Shown in pieces: positions 50,311-59,271 of a DNA stretch of 64,000 nt (its first letter is position 1; every line of letters starts with the position of its first letter). Where the stretch lies: assembly GCF_900167055.1 (NCBI RefSeq), contig NZ_FUXP01000001.1, forward strand, positions 806,001 through 870,000, read 5' to 3'. The notes beneath the pieces were generated by a model that made no database searches, was not told the origin of the DNA, and saw nothing but the letters and a program-made list of their open reading frames with translations. The position numbers and the translations under genes were made by a program. The stretch comes from Lysobacter spongiicola DSM 21749 (GTDB lineage Bacteria; Pseudomonadota; Gammaproteobacteria; Xanthomonadales; Xanthomonadaceae).

Positions 50311-51810
50311 ATGTCGAGCGACGATCGCAAATCCAACACGGGTTCGACCACCTCCACCGGCGCACCCGCCCCCAGCGACCGCAACTCACTCACCGTCGGC
50401 CCGGACGGCCCGATCCTGCTGCACGACGTGCACCTGGTCGACCAGCTGGCGCACTTCAACCGCGAGAAGGTCATCGAGCGCCAGCCGCACGCGAAGGGTG
50501 CCGGCGCATTCGGCGTGTTCGAGACCACCGAAGACGTCTCCCGCTACACCAAAGCCGCGCTGTTCCAGCCCGGTGGCAAATCGGACCTGCTGTTGCGCTT
50601 CTCCACCGTCGCCGGCGAGATGGGAAGCCCCGACACCTGGCGGGACGTGCGCGGGTTCTCGATCAAGTTCTATACCAGCGAAGGCAACTACGACCTGGTC
50701 GGCAACAACACCCCGATCTTCTTCGTACGTGACCCGATGAAGTTCCCGCACTTCATCCGCAGCCAGAAGCGCCTGCCCGACTCCGGCCTTCGCGACAACC
50801 ACATGCAGTGGGACTTCTGGACCAACAACCCCGAATCCGCGCACCAGGTCACCTACCTGATGGGCGTGCGCGGGCTGCCGCGCACCTGGCGGCACATGAA
50901 CGGCTACGGCTCGCACACCTACATGTGGATCAACGCCGCCGGTGAAAAGTTCTGGGTGAAGTACCACTTCCACACCCAGCAGGGCATGGCGTTCTTCAGC
51001 AATGCCGAAGCGCAGGACATGGCCGGCGCCGATGCCGACTTCCACCGTCGCGACCTGTTCGACGCCATCGCCCGCGGCGAGCACCCCGAATGGGCGTTGT
51101 CCGTGCAGGTGATGCCGTACGCCGAGGCCAAGGACTACCGCTACAACCCGTTCGACCTGACCAAGGTCTGGTCGCACAAGGACTACCCGCTGATCCCGGT
51201 CGGCACGCTTACCTTGAACCGCAACCCGGAGAACTTCTTCGCCCAGATCGAGCAGGCCGCGTTCTCCCCAGGCAATACCGTGCCGGGCATCGGTTTGTCA
51301 CCCGACAGGATGCTGCTGGCGCGATCGTTCGCCTACAGCGATGCCCAGCGCAACCGCATCGGCGCCAACTTCCACCAGTTGCCGGTCAACCAGCCGCAGG
51401 TGCCGGTGAACACCTACATGTTCGACGGTCCAATGGCGTACCAGAACAGCGGCGATGCCCCGGTCTATGCCGCCAACAGCGGCGGTCGCCCGTGGTCGGA
51501 CAAGACAGGCGTGATGGACGACAGCTGGGAATCCGACGGCGAGATGGTGCGCTGCGCCTACACCCTGCGTGCCGAAGACGACGACTTCACCCAGCCCGGC
51601 ATCATGGTGCGCGAGGTGTTCAACGACGCCGAGCGCGACGCGCTGGTGGAACAGGTGTCAGGCAGCCTGCTGGGTGGCGTGCGCAGCCCGGTGCTGGAGC
51701 GCGCGTTCGAGTACTGGAAGGGCATCGACCCCGACGTGGGCAGGCGGATCGAAGAGAAGGTGCGTGCCGGCGCCGCGTCCGAACCCGCCGCCGGCATGGG
51801 CGAGAGCTGA
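50311..51810 (+). CDS. Catalase, small-subunit clade
   Basis: 499 residues. Heme catalase that splits hydrogen peroxide. N-terminus shows the active-site His in [13 protein letters not shown] and its Asn partner in [12 protein letters not shown]; the heme-ligand Tyr342 lies in [16 protein letters not shown]. Length fits clade 3 (KatA-like), often paired with an OxyR-controlled promoter; no regulator site was judged. The next gene, an FMN reductase, is convergent. Confidence 0.95.
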   Translation: MSSDDRKSNTGSTTSTGAPAPSDRNSLTVGPDGPILLHDVHLVDQLAHFNREKVIERQPHAKGAGAFGVFETTEDVSRYTKAALFQPGGKSDLLLRFSTVAGEMGSPDTWRDVRGFSIKFYTSEGNYDLVGNNTPIFFVRDPMKFPHFIRSQKRLPDSGLRDNHMQWDFWTNNPESAHQVTYLMGVRGLPRTWRHMNGYGSHTYMWINAAGEKFWVKYHFHTQQGMAFFSNAEAQDMAGADADFHRRDLFDAIARGEHPEWALSVQVMPYAEAKDYRYNPFDLTKVWSHKDYPLIPVGTLTLNRNPENFFAQIEQAAFSPGNTVPGIGLSPDRMLLARSFAYSDAQRNRIGANFHQLPVNQPQVPVNTYMFDGPMAYQNSGDAPVYAANSGGRPWSDKTGVMDDSWESDGEMVRCAYTLRAEDDDFTQPGIMVREVFNDAERDALVEQVSGSLLGGVRSPVLERAFEYWKGIDPDVGRRIEEKVRAGAASEPAAGMGES

Positions 51811-51837
51811 CGCCCCACCCATCCGGCGGCTGACGGG

Positions 51838-52392
51838 TCACCTTGCCGAATGGCGGGTGACCCACCCCAGGAAGCTGTCCACCCAGCCCTGCAGGAACTC
51901 CTTGCTGGCCGGACCGATGTTGCCGGCATCGTCGAACAGCCCATCCTTGGCGTGGATGAACGCCTCGGGCTGGTTCAAGGTCGGCATGTCGAGATAGGCC
52001 AGGATGTTACGCAGGTGCTGCTGCGCCATCGCCGTGCCAATTGCGCCGACCGAGACCCCGATCACCCCGGCCGGCTTGCCGGCGAACGCACTCTTCCCGT
52101 ACGGGCGCGAAGCATGGTCGATCGCGTTCTTCAGCACGCCCGACACAGAGCGGTTGTACTCCGGCGTCACGAACAACACGCCATCGGCGGACTGCAGCTC
52201 CGACTTCAAGCGCTTCACCGCATCGGCCTGGTTGTCGTCGTCATCCTGGTTATAGAGCGGCAGGTCGCCGATCTCCAGCTGCTCGAAGGTGACATCCGAA
52301 GGCGCCAGGCGTGCGAGCGCATCGGCCAGCTTGCGGTTGAAGGATTCCTTGCGGAGGCTGCCGACGAGGACGGCAATGGTGGTCTGGCTCAT
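51838..52392 (-). CDS. NADPH-dependent FMN reductase family protein
   Basis: 184 residues, flavodoxin-like fold of the ChrR/YieF/SsuE type: VLVGSLRKESFNRKLADAL (phosphate loop GSLRKxSxNR), FVTPEYNRSVSGVLKNAIDH, KPAGVIGVS. The enzyme reduces quinones, azo dyes or chromate with NAD(P)H. Start at 52392 matches related proteins; an ATG 11 codons earlier is also in frame. A single REP-like arm follows upstream in the gap to hsdR. Confidence 0.94.
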   Translation of the reverse strand: MSQTTIAVLVGSLRKESFNRKLADALARLAPSDVTFEQLEIGDLPLYNQDDDDNQADAVKRLKSELQSADGVLFVTPEYNRSVSGVLKNAIDHASRPYGKSAFAGKPAGVIGVSVGAIGTAMAQQHLRNILAYLDMPTLNQPEAFIHAKDGLFDDAGNIGPASKEFLQGWVDSFLGWVTRHSAR

Positions 52393-52538
52393 GAGGGACT
52401 CCATGTGGCTGGGGTGGGCCGGCACCGGCCCTGGAGCCCTGCTCGACAGGACGACGCCGGTTTGGACCCCCGAGTCTCGGCTGGCGCGGCTTCAATCCAC
52501 GTGAAGCGCCAACCCACCCACTCACCCATCCCGCCCCT

Positions 52539-52562
52539 GTAGGAGCGGCTTCAGCCGCGACC
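52539..52562 (+). repeat. Single REP-like arm
   Basis: TGTAGGAGCGGCTTCAGCCGCGAC, matching one arm of the palindrome at 24233-24306. It lies in the gap between the FMN reductase start and the hsdR stop, exactly at the edge of the defence island. Confidence 0.7.
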
Positions 52563-52577
52563 GGCCACCACCGACCT

Positions 52578-55500
52578 CTACGGAGCCCCGGCAGAAGCGT
52601 GAGGCGCCTGCCTCCTAAGCGCTTCATACAACTGCGCCGGCCCGAGCAAAATATCCCGCAGCCCATCGCGCACCCGCTCCGATCCCAGCGCCTGACTGCT
52701 CATGGTCGAGTGCGCCTCGAACGCATCCATGATCGCGTTCATCAGCGCATCCTTGAGGTCCGGGGAGTTCGCAAACTGCTCCTTGCTGTTGCTCATTGCC
52801 TGTTCGACCAGTGTCTGGTTCTCCAGCAGCTTTCCCTTCAGTACGCCGTTGACGTACAGCAGCTGGTCATCGTCGGTCAGCTGTCCCTCGAACAGTCCAT
52901 TGACCTTCTCGATGATCTCGGCGAGGTACGCCTGCTGTTTCTCCTGCACCCGGCCGCTGCCCACCGCATCCAACGGAGGCAACTTGTACGTGCCGTCTGC
53001 GTTGAGGCTGAGCGGCTGCTTGCCCCCACTGCGCAGCGTGTGATGGGTCAGCACCACCTTCGAGAGATCGACAGTGTCGCGTTCGCGGCCGAACTCCAGC
53101 AGCGGCAACAGGCGTGTGTAGAACAGGGACCGCTTCTCGATATCGGTGTTGCCGTAGTCGAACATCTGCGACAGGAAGGCATACAGCCGGTTGAACGACG
53201 CCATGTCGCCCTTGAACAGGATCAGCGCCTCCAGTTCATCCTTCGCCGCTTTTTCCGACTCGCCGTCGTCGGCCCCGATAGCCGCCACGCGGGCCTGCTG
53301 CAATGCCTTGTAACGCTTGAGCAGACGGTCGGCAACAGGATGGATGGCGGCCACCAGCTGGGCCTGTGTCGCCCGCGGGTCCATCTCCACCTTCGCCAGC
53401 CGCTCCACCTCGAAGTCATCGTAGTGGCCGGCGGCGTCGAGCTTGGCCCGCAGGTCGAAGATGAGGTTGGGGTCCGTGGTGGCTTCCAGTTCGGCCGTCT
53501 CGTAGTACGTCTTGAACGCTTTCAGCACGTCACCGGCGTCGTTGACGAAGTCCAGCACGTAGGTGCTCTTCTTCCCGGGGTGGGCGCGGTTGAGGCGCGA
53601 AAGCGTCTGCACCGCCTGGATGCCGCCGAGCTTCTTGTCCACGTACATGCCGCACAGCAGCGGCTGGTCAAAGCCGGTCTGGAACTTGTTCGCCACCAGC
53701 AGCAGGTGGAACTCCGGCTGCGCGAAGGCCTCGCGGATGTCGCGGTTCTTCAGGCCGGGGTTGAGCAGCTTGCTGGTCTCGGTAACCGGCTCCGGGAAGC
53801 TCTCGGGATCACTCACCTCACCGGAGAAAGCCACCAGCACGCCCAGCGGATAGTCCCGCCGTTCGATGTACTCACGGATGGCCTTCTGCCAGCGCACCGC
53901 TTCCTGCCGGGATGACACCACCACCATCGCCTTGGCCTTTCCGTCCAGCAGCGGCTGCACGTTCTCGCGGTAGTGCTCCACCACGATCTGCACCTTGGCC
54001 GCGATGTTGTACGGGTGCAGGCGGACCCACTGCATGATTCCCTTCATCGCGGTGCTGCGCTCGACCTGCGTGTGGTCGATCTCCTTGCCATCGTGGACAA
54101 GGCGGAAGGCCAGGTCGTACGGCGTGTAGTTGAGCAACACATCGAGGATGAATGCCTCCTCGATTGCCTGCCGCATCGAGTACACGTGGAACGGCTGCGG
54201 CAAGCCGTCCGCTCCGGTACGGCCGAACAATTCCAGCGTTTTGCCCTTGGGCGTGGCGGTGAAGGCGATATAGGTCAGCCCTGACTCGGCACTGCGCGCG
54301 CCCATCTGCGCGGCCAGCAGCGCCTCGGTGTCGATCTCGCCGCCGTCCTGCAGCTCCGCCCATTCCTGCGGGCTCAGCAGCTGCTTGAGTTTGGCCGCCG
54401 CCTGCCCGGTCTGCGAGCTGTGGGCCTCGTCGGCAATCACCGCGAAACGCTTGCCCTCGGTGGCCGCCAGCTCCTGCACCGCCTGCAGCGCGAAGGGGAA
54501 CGTCTGGATGGTGCAGACGATGATCTTCTTGCCATCCTTCAGCGCCTGCCCCAGCTGCGCGCTCTTGCTGCCGCTCTCGCCGGTGATGGTGGCCACCACG
54601 CCGGTGGTGCGCTCAAAGTCGAAGATCGCCTCCTGCAGCTGGCTGTCCAGCACGTTGCGGTCAGACACCACCAGCACGCTGTCGAACACTTTCTTGTTGT
54701 CGCGGTGCAGGTCAGCGAGGAAGTGCGCCGTCCATGCGATCGAGTTGGTCTTGCCCGAGCCGGCCGAGTGCTGGATGAGGTAGCGCTGCCCAGCGCCGTG
54801 CTCGTGCACGTCGGCCACCAGCTTCCGCGTGGCATCCAGCTGGTGGTAGCGCGGGAAGATCACCGCCTGCAGCTGCTTCTTGTCGTCGCGCTTGCCGATC
54901 AGGTAGCGGCCGAGGATTTCCAGCCAGCTGTCGCGCTCCCACACCTCTTCCCACAGGTAGCGAGTGGCAAATCCGGCCGGGTCCGGCGCATTGCCCGCCC
55001 CGCCGGCGTTGCCACGGTTGAACGGCAGGAAGCGCGTGTGCTCGCCAGCCAGCCGCGTGGTCATCATCACCTCCGCCTGGCTGACCGCGAAATGCACCAG
55101 CGCGCCGCCCGGGAACGCCAGCAGCGGTTCGCGCTGCCTGCCCTTGGGGTGAGGGTGCCGGTCGAACCGATACTGATCCACTGCGTCACCCACGCTCTGG
55201 GTGAAGTCCGATTTCAGTTCCGCGGTCGCCACCGCAATGCCGTTGACGAACAAGACCAGGTCCAGGCAATCATTGGGGCGGTTGGGCGAGTGCTTGACCT
55301 GCCGCACCACCCGCAGGCGGTTGGCGGCATAGTGCTGCTGGGTCACCGGGTTCATCCCCAGCGCTGGCTTGAACTGCACCAGCGACAGCGGCTGCTTGAG
55401 CCCCAGCATCTCCACGCCCCGGCGCAGCACGTCGAGCGTGCCGCGATCGTCCAGGTTCTTGCGGATGCGGTCGGCCAGGCGCTCGCCCAGCTGAGGCCCG

Positions 55501-55685
55501 TGAGTCTTCAGCAGCCGTTGCCAGCTGTCCGGTTGGGTGGCCTCGACCCACGCCAGCAGATCCGGCAGGAACACCCCGTGCTTACGGTCGTAGTGGGCCG
55601 CGTCGCCCTCTGCGTACAGCCAGCCATGGGCGGCGAGGTGCGCGCAGATCTCGCGCTCGAAGTGGTGCTCCTGGTGCAGGTTCAT
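52578..55685 (-). CDS. hsdR: Type I restriction enzyme, subunit R
   Basis: 1035 residues. N-terminal PD-(E/D)xK nuclease about 1-230 (CLDLVLFVNGIAVATAELKS). Superfamily 2 translocase with Walker A IQHSAGSGKTNSI, DEAH-type box VIADEAHSSQTG, TFTATPKG-like FTATPKGKT and the later VANKFQTGFDQPL, TLSRLNRAHPGKKST. The C-terminal helical part binds the methylase core. Start at 55685 (MNLHQEHHF) overlaps the HEPN-like gene by 4 bp. HsdM and HsdS lie about 3.6 to 6.8 kb away at the other end of the island. Confidence 0.96.
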   Translation of the reverse strand: MNLHQEHHFEREICAHLAAHGWLYAEGDAAHYDRKHGVFLPDLLAWVEATQPDSWQRLLKTHGPQLGERLADRIRKNLDDRGTLDVLRRGVEMLGLKQPLSLVQFKPALGMNPVTQQHYAANRLRVVRQVKHSPNRPNDCLDLVLFVNGIAVATAELKSDFTQSVGDAVDQYRFDRHPHPKGRQREPLLAFPGGALVHFAVSQAEVMMTTRLAGEHTRFLPFNRGNAGGAGNAPDPAGFATRYLWEEVWERDSWLEILGRYLIGKRDDKKQLQAVIFPRYHQLDATRKLVADVHEHGAGQRYLIQHSAGSGKTNSIAWTAHFLADLHRDNKKVFDSVLVVSDRNVLDSQLQEAIFDFERTTGVVATITGESGSKSAQLGQALKDGKKIIVCTIQTFPFALQAVQELAATEGKRFAVIADEAHSSQTGQAAAKLKQLLSPQEWAELQDGGEIDTEALLAAQMGARSAESGLTYIAFTATPKGKTLELFGRTGADGLPQPFHVYSMRQAIEEAFILDVLLNYTPYDLAFRLVHDGKEIDHTQVERSTAMKGIMQWVRLHPYNIAAKVQIVVEHYRENVQPLLDGKAKAMVVVSSRQEAVRWQKAIREYIERRDYPLGVLVAFSGEVSDPESFPEPVTETSKLLNPGLKNRDIREAFAQPEFHLLLVANKFQTGFDQPLLCGMYVDKKLGGIQAVQTLSRLNRAHPGKKSTYVLDFVNDAGDVLKAFKTYYETAELEATTDPNLIFDLRAKLDAAGHYDDFEVERLAKVEMDPRATQAQLVAAIHPVADRLLKRYKALQQARVAAIGADDGESEKAAKDELEALILFKGDMASFNRLYAFLSQMFDYGNTDIEKRSLFYTRLLPLLEFGRERDTVDLSKVVLTHHTLRSGGKQPLSLNADGTYKLPPLDAVGSGRVQEKQQAYLAEIIEKVNGLFEGQLTDDDQLLYVNGVLKGKLLENQTLVEQAMSNSKEQFANSPDLKDALMNAIMDAFEAHSTMSSQALGSERVRDGLRDILLGPAQLYEALRRQAPHASAGAP

Positions 55686-56131
55686 ACGTTCCCCATCAGC
55701 TCGGGGCGATGCTCTCGCAACCACCGCTTGGTGTGTGCCAACAGTTTCGCCGCCTCGTCCAGGCATGCGATCAGTGTAGGCCCGGATACCGGATCGCCCT
55801 CGTAATCGGAGATGTTGCGCTGGCGACGCAAAGCGTCGAGCACGACAACGTCATCCTTCGGCACTCCCATGGTGTGCGTCAGGCACTGGATCGCCGTCTG
55901 ATGATGACCCGGCTGGCTGGTGGACGTGCGATACCCGTTGGCCCACAAGCCCAACATGGCGCACTGCATCACGCACTTGTAGGCGACATCGAAGCGGCTA
56001 TCCGGGCTGATCGCCTCGACCTGCGCATCGGCAAGGTTGCGTTCCGCCGCCGCCAACAACTTCCCTATTGCCGCTGCGTCAGCGGAGTGGGCCTGCAGTT
56101 GTCGGATTGCCAACAAGTTCTGCAACGTCAT
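55682..56131 (-). CDS. HEPN-like protein, partner of the MNT protein
   Basis: 149 residues, entirely helical. The pattern (FDVAYKCVMQCAMLGLWANGYR, HHQTAIQCLTHTMG, LDALRRQRNISDYEGDP, CLDEAAKLLAHTKRWLREHRP) is that of SAV_6107/HEPN proteins. The usual catalytic RN-x-x-H of HEPN RNases is here RNISDY, with no histidine in place, so RNase activity is doubtful. It starts 53 bp inside the MNT gene and overlaps hsdR by 4 bp, so the three are translated as a unit. May be the HepT-like half of an MntA/HepT toxin-antitoxin pair. Confidence 0.8.
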   Translation of the reverse strand: MTLQNLLAIRQLQAHSADAAAIGKLLAAAERNLADAQVEAISPDSRFDVAYKCVMQCAMLGLWANGYRTSTSQPGHHQTAIQCLTHTMGVPKDDVVVLDALRRQRNISDYEGDPVSGPTLIACLDEAAKLLAHTKRWLREHRPELMGNV

Positions 56132-56708
56132 CCTTGTTCCCCTTTACGAAGAGTTTCGGGTTATCCAGCAGCCCGCGGGCAAAGGCATCCCCAGAAGCTG
56201 CCCGCGCTTGAAAGTCGGCCACCGGATACAGCACCGGATTGATGTCCCGCCGCAGGGCCTGCTGGATAGGGTTCAAAGCCTTGACGAGTTCGACGAAACC
56301 AAGATCCCCAAGCACCAGCAAATCGATATCGCTGCCTTCGCCCTCGGTGCCCTGCGCGAGCGAGCCGAACACCCAGGCAACATGGATGCCTGCATCCAGT
56401 GGCGCCAGTGCCTCCTGCAATGCCGGCACCACTCCATGCGTCTTGCGGAAGATCGCCGCCAGGTCATTGAACAGCAGGCTGTCCCGGTTGGCCCGGTAAT
56501 GCACCTGGTTGCCCTGTTCGGTGCGTTGGAGCAATCCCGATTCGGTGAGCTTGTCGAGCTCCCGTCCAAGAGTGCCCGGGTGACTGCCAGTCAGGCGGGC
56601 GAGCTCTCGCAGGTGGAAACTGGTGTCCGGGCGCAGCAACAGCACGGCAAGCACGCGTTGGCGGGTGATGCCGAAAAGAAGATCCATCAACTGGCGGGTG
56701 TTGCTCAT
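56079..56708 (-). CDS. Winged-helix / MNT nucleotidyltransferase fusion
   Basis: 209 residues. Residues 1-75 are a winged helix-turn-helix (LLFGITRQRVLAVLLLRPD, LRELARLTGSHPGTLGRELDKL, GLLQRTEQGNQVHYRAN). Residues 110-160 are a minimal nucleotidyltransferase: GS at 115-116, DxD at 127-129 (GEGSDIDLL) and third Asp155 (RRDINPVL). MntA-type antitoxins AMPylate HepT toxins; the added DNA-binding domain suggests the protein also represses its own promoter. A perfect inverted repeat lies just upstream. Start at 56708 is chosen as the first ATG of the domain; the frame is open 27 codons further up. Confidence 0.9.
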   Translation of the reverse strand: MSNTRQLMDLLFGITRQRVLAVLLLRPDTSFHLRELARLTGSHPGTLGRELDKLTESGLLQRTEQGNQVHYRANRDSLLFNDLAAIFRKTHGVVPALQEALAPLDAGIHVAWVFGSLAQGTEGEGSDIDLLVLGDLGFVELVKALNPIQQALRRDINPVLYPVADFQARAASGDAFARGLLDNPKLFVKGNKDDVAELVGNPTTAGPLR

Positions 56709-56718
56709 ATGGCTACGA

Positions 56719-56739
56719 ATGTTGCCTATAAAGCAACAT
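56719..56739 (-). promoter_or_regulatory. Palindromic operator/promoter before the MNT gene
   Basis: ATGTTGC-N7-GCAACAT, perfect 7-bp arms 11 bp upstream of the MNT start. The centre TTTATAG resembles a -10 element on the minus strand, so a bound repressor would block it. A further GTTGC half-site lies just beyond. This promoter would drive the MNT, HEPN-like and hsdR genes. Confidence 0.65.
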
Positions 56740-56800
56740 GTCCGCAACACCCGACATCGCAAGTACCTGCCATTGGAGCTCGCAGGCATCGGCTCAAGTA

Positions 56801-57637
56801 CTAAGCGTAATGCTCACGCCGGTGACAGTTGGGACACAGCGCAATCGCATTGGCTACGGTGTCCTCGCCTCCATCCGCGAGTCGTATCCTGTGATGAACC
56901 TCGAGATACGGACTGTGATCTGTCCTGCGGAAAAAGGGAGCAGACGCAAAACAGCTCTCGCATTTTCCTGCGGCACGAAGCAAGACCTCCGCGATCACGT
57001 CTGCGTTTCTGACGAAGGCTACAGTTGCGACGCTTATCTTCCGGGGGAGCTTCGGCGCGAGCATGAGGCGCTGTCTGCGCTGCGCCGGCGTATCAGTAAG
57101 GGCAGCCTGCAGTCGTCGATCGAGCTGCTCTTGAAGAGCCTCGGAACCTTCAGGATCGATCGGCGGTGCCACCACAATTTCCAGAAAGAAGGATCCATCG
57201 GATCTTTGGACGGCGGTCCTGCTCCGCCCTTCCCAGCCCTGGACGGTAAGGTCGGCGTAGGCCGTGTGCACAGGCAGCATGGAGAAGCGCTTCGCGGGTC
57301 GCGGCGGCTTGCCGCGCTCGATATCAAAGCGCCGATGCGCGGCAGACGTCAGGGAGTAGGTCGTACCTTCGCGTTCGACTCCCAGGACCTTGAAGACGCC
57401 ATAGACACGATCCCGGACGATCACAACCACAACCTTGATCGGCGTCTTATCGGGATGATGATAGTCATACGCGGACCCCGTGGGCTGCGTGTAGGTGTAA
57501 TCCTCCACAGTACCGCCAGTAGCGAGTAGCTTCTTGACGCTCTCACTGGAGTGTCGAAGCAACATGATGTCTTCCGGCGGAACGTCAAGCTCCCTCGCTA
57601 CGAGTTCTGCCAATGACGTGCAGCCTGTGTGCTTCAT
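56801..57637 (-). CDS. HNH endonuclease of the defence island
   Basis: 278 residues. C-terminal HNH nuclease: KCESCFASAPFF, LEVHHRIRLADGG, ALCPNCHRREH (zinc-stabilised CxxC...CxxC form). The N-terminal 200 residues include a beta-rich region (TEEDYTYTQPTGSAY-like VEDYTYTQPTGSAYDYHHP, VVVVIVRDRVYGVFKVLGV, GTTYSLTSAAHRRFD) that may recognise modified DNA, similar in layout to Sco-McrA-like restriction proteins. It overlaps the GIY-YIG gene by 4 bp. Probably a modification-dependent restriction enzyme or an accessory nuclease of the type I locus. Confidence 0.82.
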   Translation of the reverse strand: MKHTGCTSLAELVARELDVPPEDIMLLRHSSESVKKLLATGGTVEDYTYTQPTGSAYDYHHPDKTPIKVVVVIVRDRVYGVFKVLGVEREGTTYSLTSAAHRRFDIERGKPPRPAKRFSMLPVHTAYADLTVQGWEGRSRTAVQRSDGSFFLEIVVAPPIDPEGSEALQEQLDRRLQAALTDTPAQRRQRLMLAPKLPRKISVATVAFVRNADVIAEVLLRAAGKCESCFASAPFFRRTDHSPYLEVHHRIRLADGGEDTVANAIALCPNCHRREHYA

Positions 57638-58497
57638 GTCTCTGCCACCGCCGTTTTACGCTCGCCGAGCGTCCGGCCGTTGCCATCCTTCCACTCAATC
57701 CAACCGTTCGCGGTGCGTCCCGTCACGCATGCGGCCGCACCGCTGGGCGATTGAAACAGGTGATCCCGTGCAAAGCGGATGCGGTCGCCTTCAATGACCA
57801 GTACACCTTGCTCGACCAGCTGCTCGCGCACTCGGTGATAGCCGTGGTTCTGGAACGAGGGCACGGTCTCGAGACGACCACTTGACCCAGCCAACACCAC
57901 GAACCCTTCCTCGGTATAGAGGCCTCTCGCGTCCGCGTCCGAGGCACGGCACACGAAGACCTCGTCGCCTCGCTGCACAACCTCAGCGCGCGCCAAAGGC
58001 TCGAACACCGGGAAGCCCAGCGTGGCCAGCAGCGTGCGCACGGTGGCGTGTATCTCGCTGCAGTCGGCTTCCATCGGCGCAGGGGTATAGGGGCGGCCAC
58101 CGGCGTTGCCGTTGTCCATCACGTAGCGCCCAGCCGACTGCGCCTGCTGGATGGACAGCCACTCCAGGTAGCTCGCATGGGTATTGGTAAGGCTGTTGGT
58201 CAGCGACACCGCGATGAGGGCGCGGTTCCAGAAATCTTTGCCCGAGTTGTGCTGCGACAGGCGGGTCTTGAGCGAGCCGGTCTGGCCGATATAGCAGCGC
58301 TGGGCGCCGCCGTCCTCATCCTCGCCGAACAGGAAGTACACGCCGACCTGTTCGGCCTCCGGCATCTTCAGGAAGTCGCTCAGCAGACTGCGCGGCACCT
58401 CGATGACGCGGACGATGCGCGTGGTGATCTCGGCGATGCGGATGCCCTGCGGGTCGCCGGCGGGGAGGAAGATCTGTATGGTTTGCGGATGGGGCAT
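57634..58497 (-). CDS. GIY-YIG nuclease with DUF4357
   Basis: 287 residues. N-terminal GIY-YIG domain: VGVYFLFG near 52, CYIGQTGSLKTRLSQH near 68, and catalytic Glu112 (ASYLEWLSI). C-terminal DUF4357 (QSPSGAAACVTGRTANGWIEW). This architecture is a recurrent passenger of type I restriction loci. It may cut branched or foreign DNA; target unknown. Fifteen bases after the 252-residue gene. Confidence 0.92.
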   Translation of the reverse strand: MPHPQTIQIFLPAGDPQGIRIAEITTRIVRVIEVPRSLLSDFLKMPEAEQVGVYFLFGEDEDGGAQRCYIGQTGSLKTRLSQHNSGKDFWNRALIAVSLTNSLTNTHASYLEWLSIQQAQSAGRYVMDNGNAGGRPYTPAPMEADCSEIHATVRTLLATLGFPVFEPLARAEVVQRGDEVFVCRASDADARGLYTEEGFVVLAGSSGRLETVPSFQNHGYHRVREQLVEQGVLVIEGDRIRFARDHLFQSPSGAAACVTGRTANGWIEWKDGNGRTLGERKTAVAET

Positions 58498-58512
58498 GGG
58501 CGTTCCCTGCGG

Positions 58513-59271
58513 TCAGTCGTGCGCGTCGTGGCCGCGCATGTGGATGGCGTGCCTGCCGGTGAACCAGCGGCCGGTGACGCGGCTTCGGCGGTATTCACCC
58601 AGATAGCCGGTGCGGCGATCAAACACCTCGACGCGCCATGAGCGGTCGCCCAGCGGCGGCAGGCGGGCTTCGAGCGCGCGCAGGTCGGACAGCCAGTGGT
58701 CCAACCGCTCCGTGACCAGCACAGCGCGGCGCTGTTCCGGGATCAGGTGCACCAACGGATTCCCCGACGGCTCGGCGGTGGGTGGGCCGTGATGGATAGA
58801 CAGGTGCAGCGGATCGCTGCCGCCGTAGAACGGGTCGTGGTGGTGGACCTGACCGCGCCGGGCGAAGCTGCGCCACCAGTCCTCGTCCGGCCAGCGAGAA
58901 TGCCGGGCGAGCCAGGTAGGCGAGGGGCCGCCGCCGATCAAGGCGGACTGCGGCAACTCGTAGCCCACACCCAGCGGCAACCAGGACCACGCGGCGTAGT
59001 AGTCGATGAGGTCATCGGCGCCCCACACCCGTTGCACGAGCGCCAGCACGGGTGAATCGCCCACCGGCTGGCCGGCGGCGTACCACCACGCAAGGCCGCG
59101 GCCAACATCGGCCCACCCCAGCAGGCTGGACAGCGTGTAGTGCAGCGCGCCCCAATGGGCGCAGGCCTGTTCGAGTGGTCCGGTTGTCGGCCGCGGGATC
59201 GCGCTTTCAAGCCTGGGGTCGGCCAGTGCGCGGAACACTGCGAGGACATCGCGGAGCCAAGGATCGGTCAC
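58513..59271 (-). CDS. Protein of unknown function inside the type I restriction operon
   Basis: 252 residues, no recognised domain. Rich in Trp and His (WWYAAGQPVGDSP, WSWLPLGVGYELPQ, DEDWWRSFARRGQVHHHDPFYGG). The C-terminal part has a run of strands (SWRVEVFDRRTGYLGEYRRSR) that could be a small beta-sheet fold. No signal peptide or membrane segment. It starts 4 bp inside the end of hsdS and precedes the GIY-YIG gene, so it is co-translated with the restriction machinery. It could be an inhibitor, a specificity modulator or a novel effector; nothing in the sequence decides. Confidence 0.8.
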   Translation of the reverse strand: MTDPWLRDVLAVFRALADPRLESAIPRPTTGPLEQACAHWGALHYTLSSLLGWADVGRGLAWWYAAGQPVGDSPVLALVQRVWGADDLIDYYAAWSWLPLGVGYELPQSALIGGGPSPTWLARHSRWPDEDWWRSFARRGQVHHHDPFYGGSDPLHLSIHHGPPTAEPSGNPLVHLIPEQRRAVLVTERLDHWLSDLRALEARLPPLGDRSWRVEVFDRRTGYLGEYRRSRVTGRWFTGRHAIHMRGHDAHD

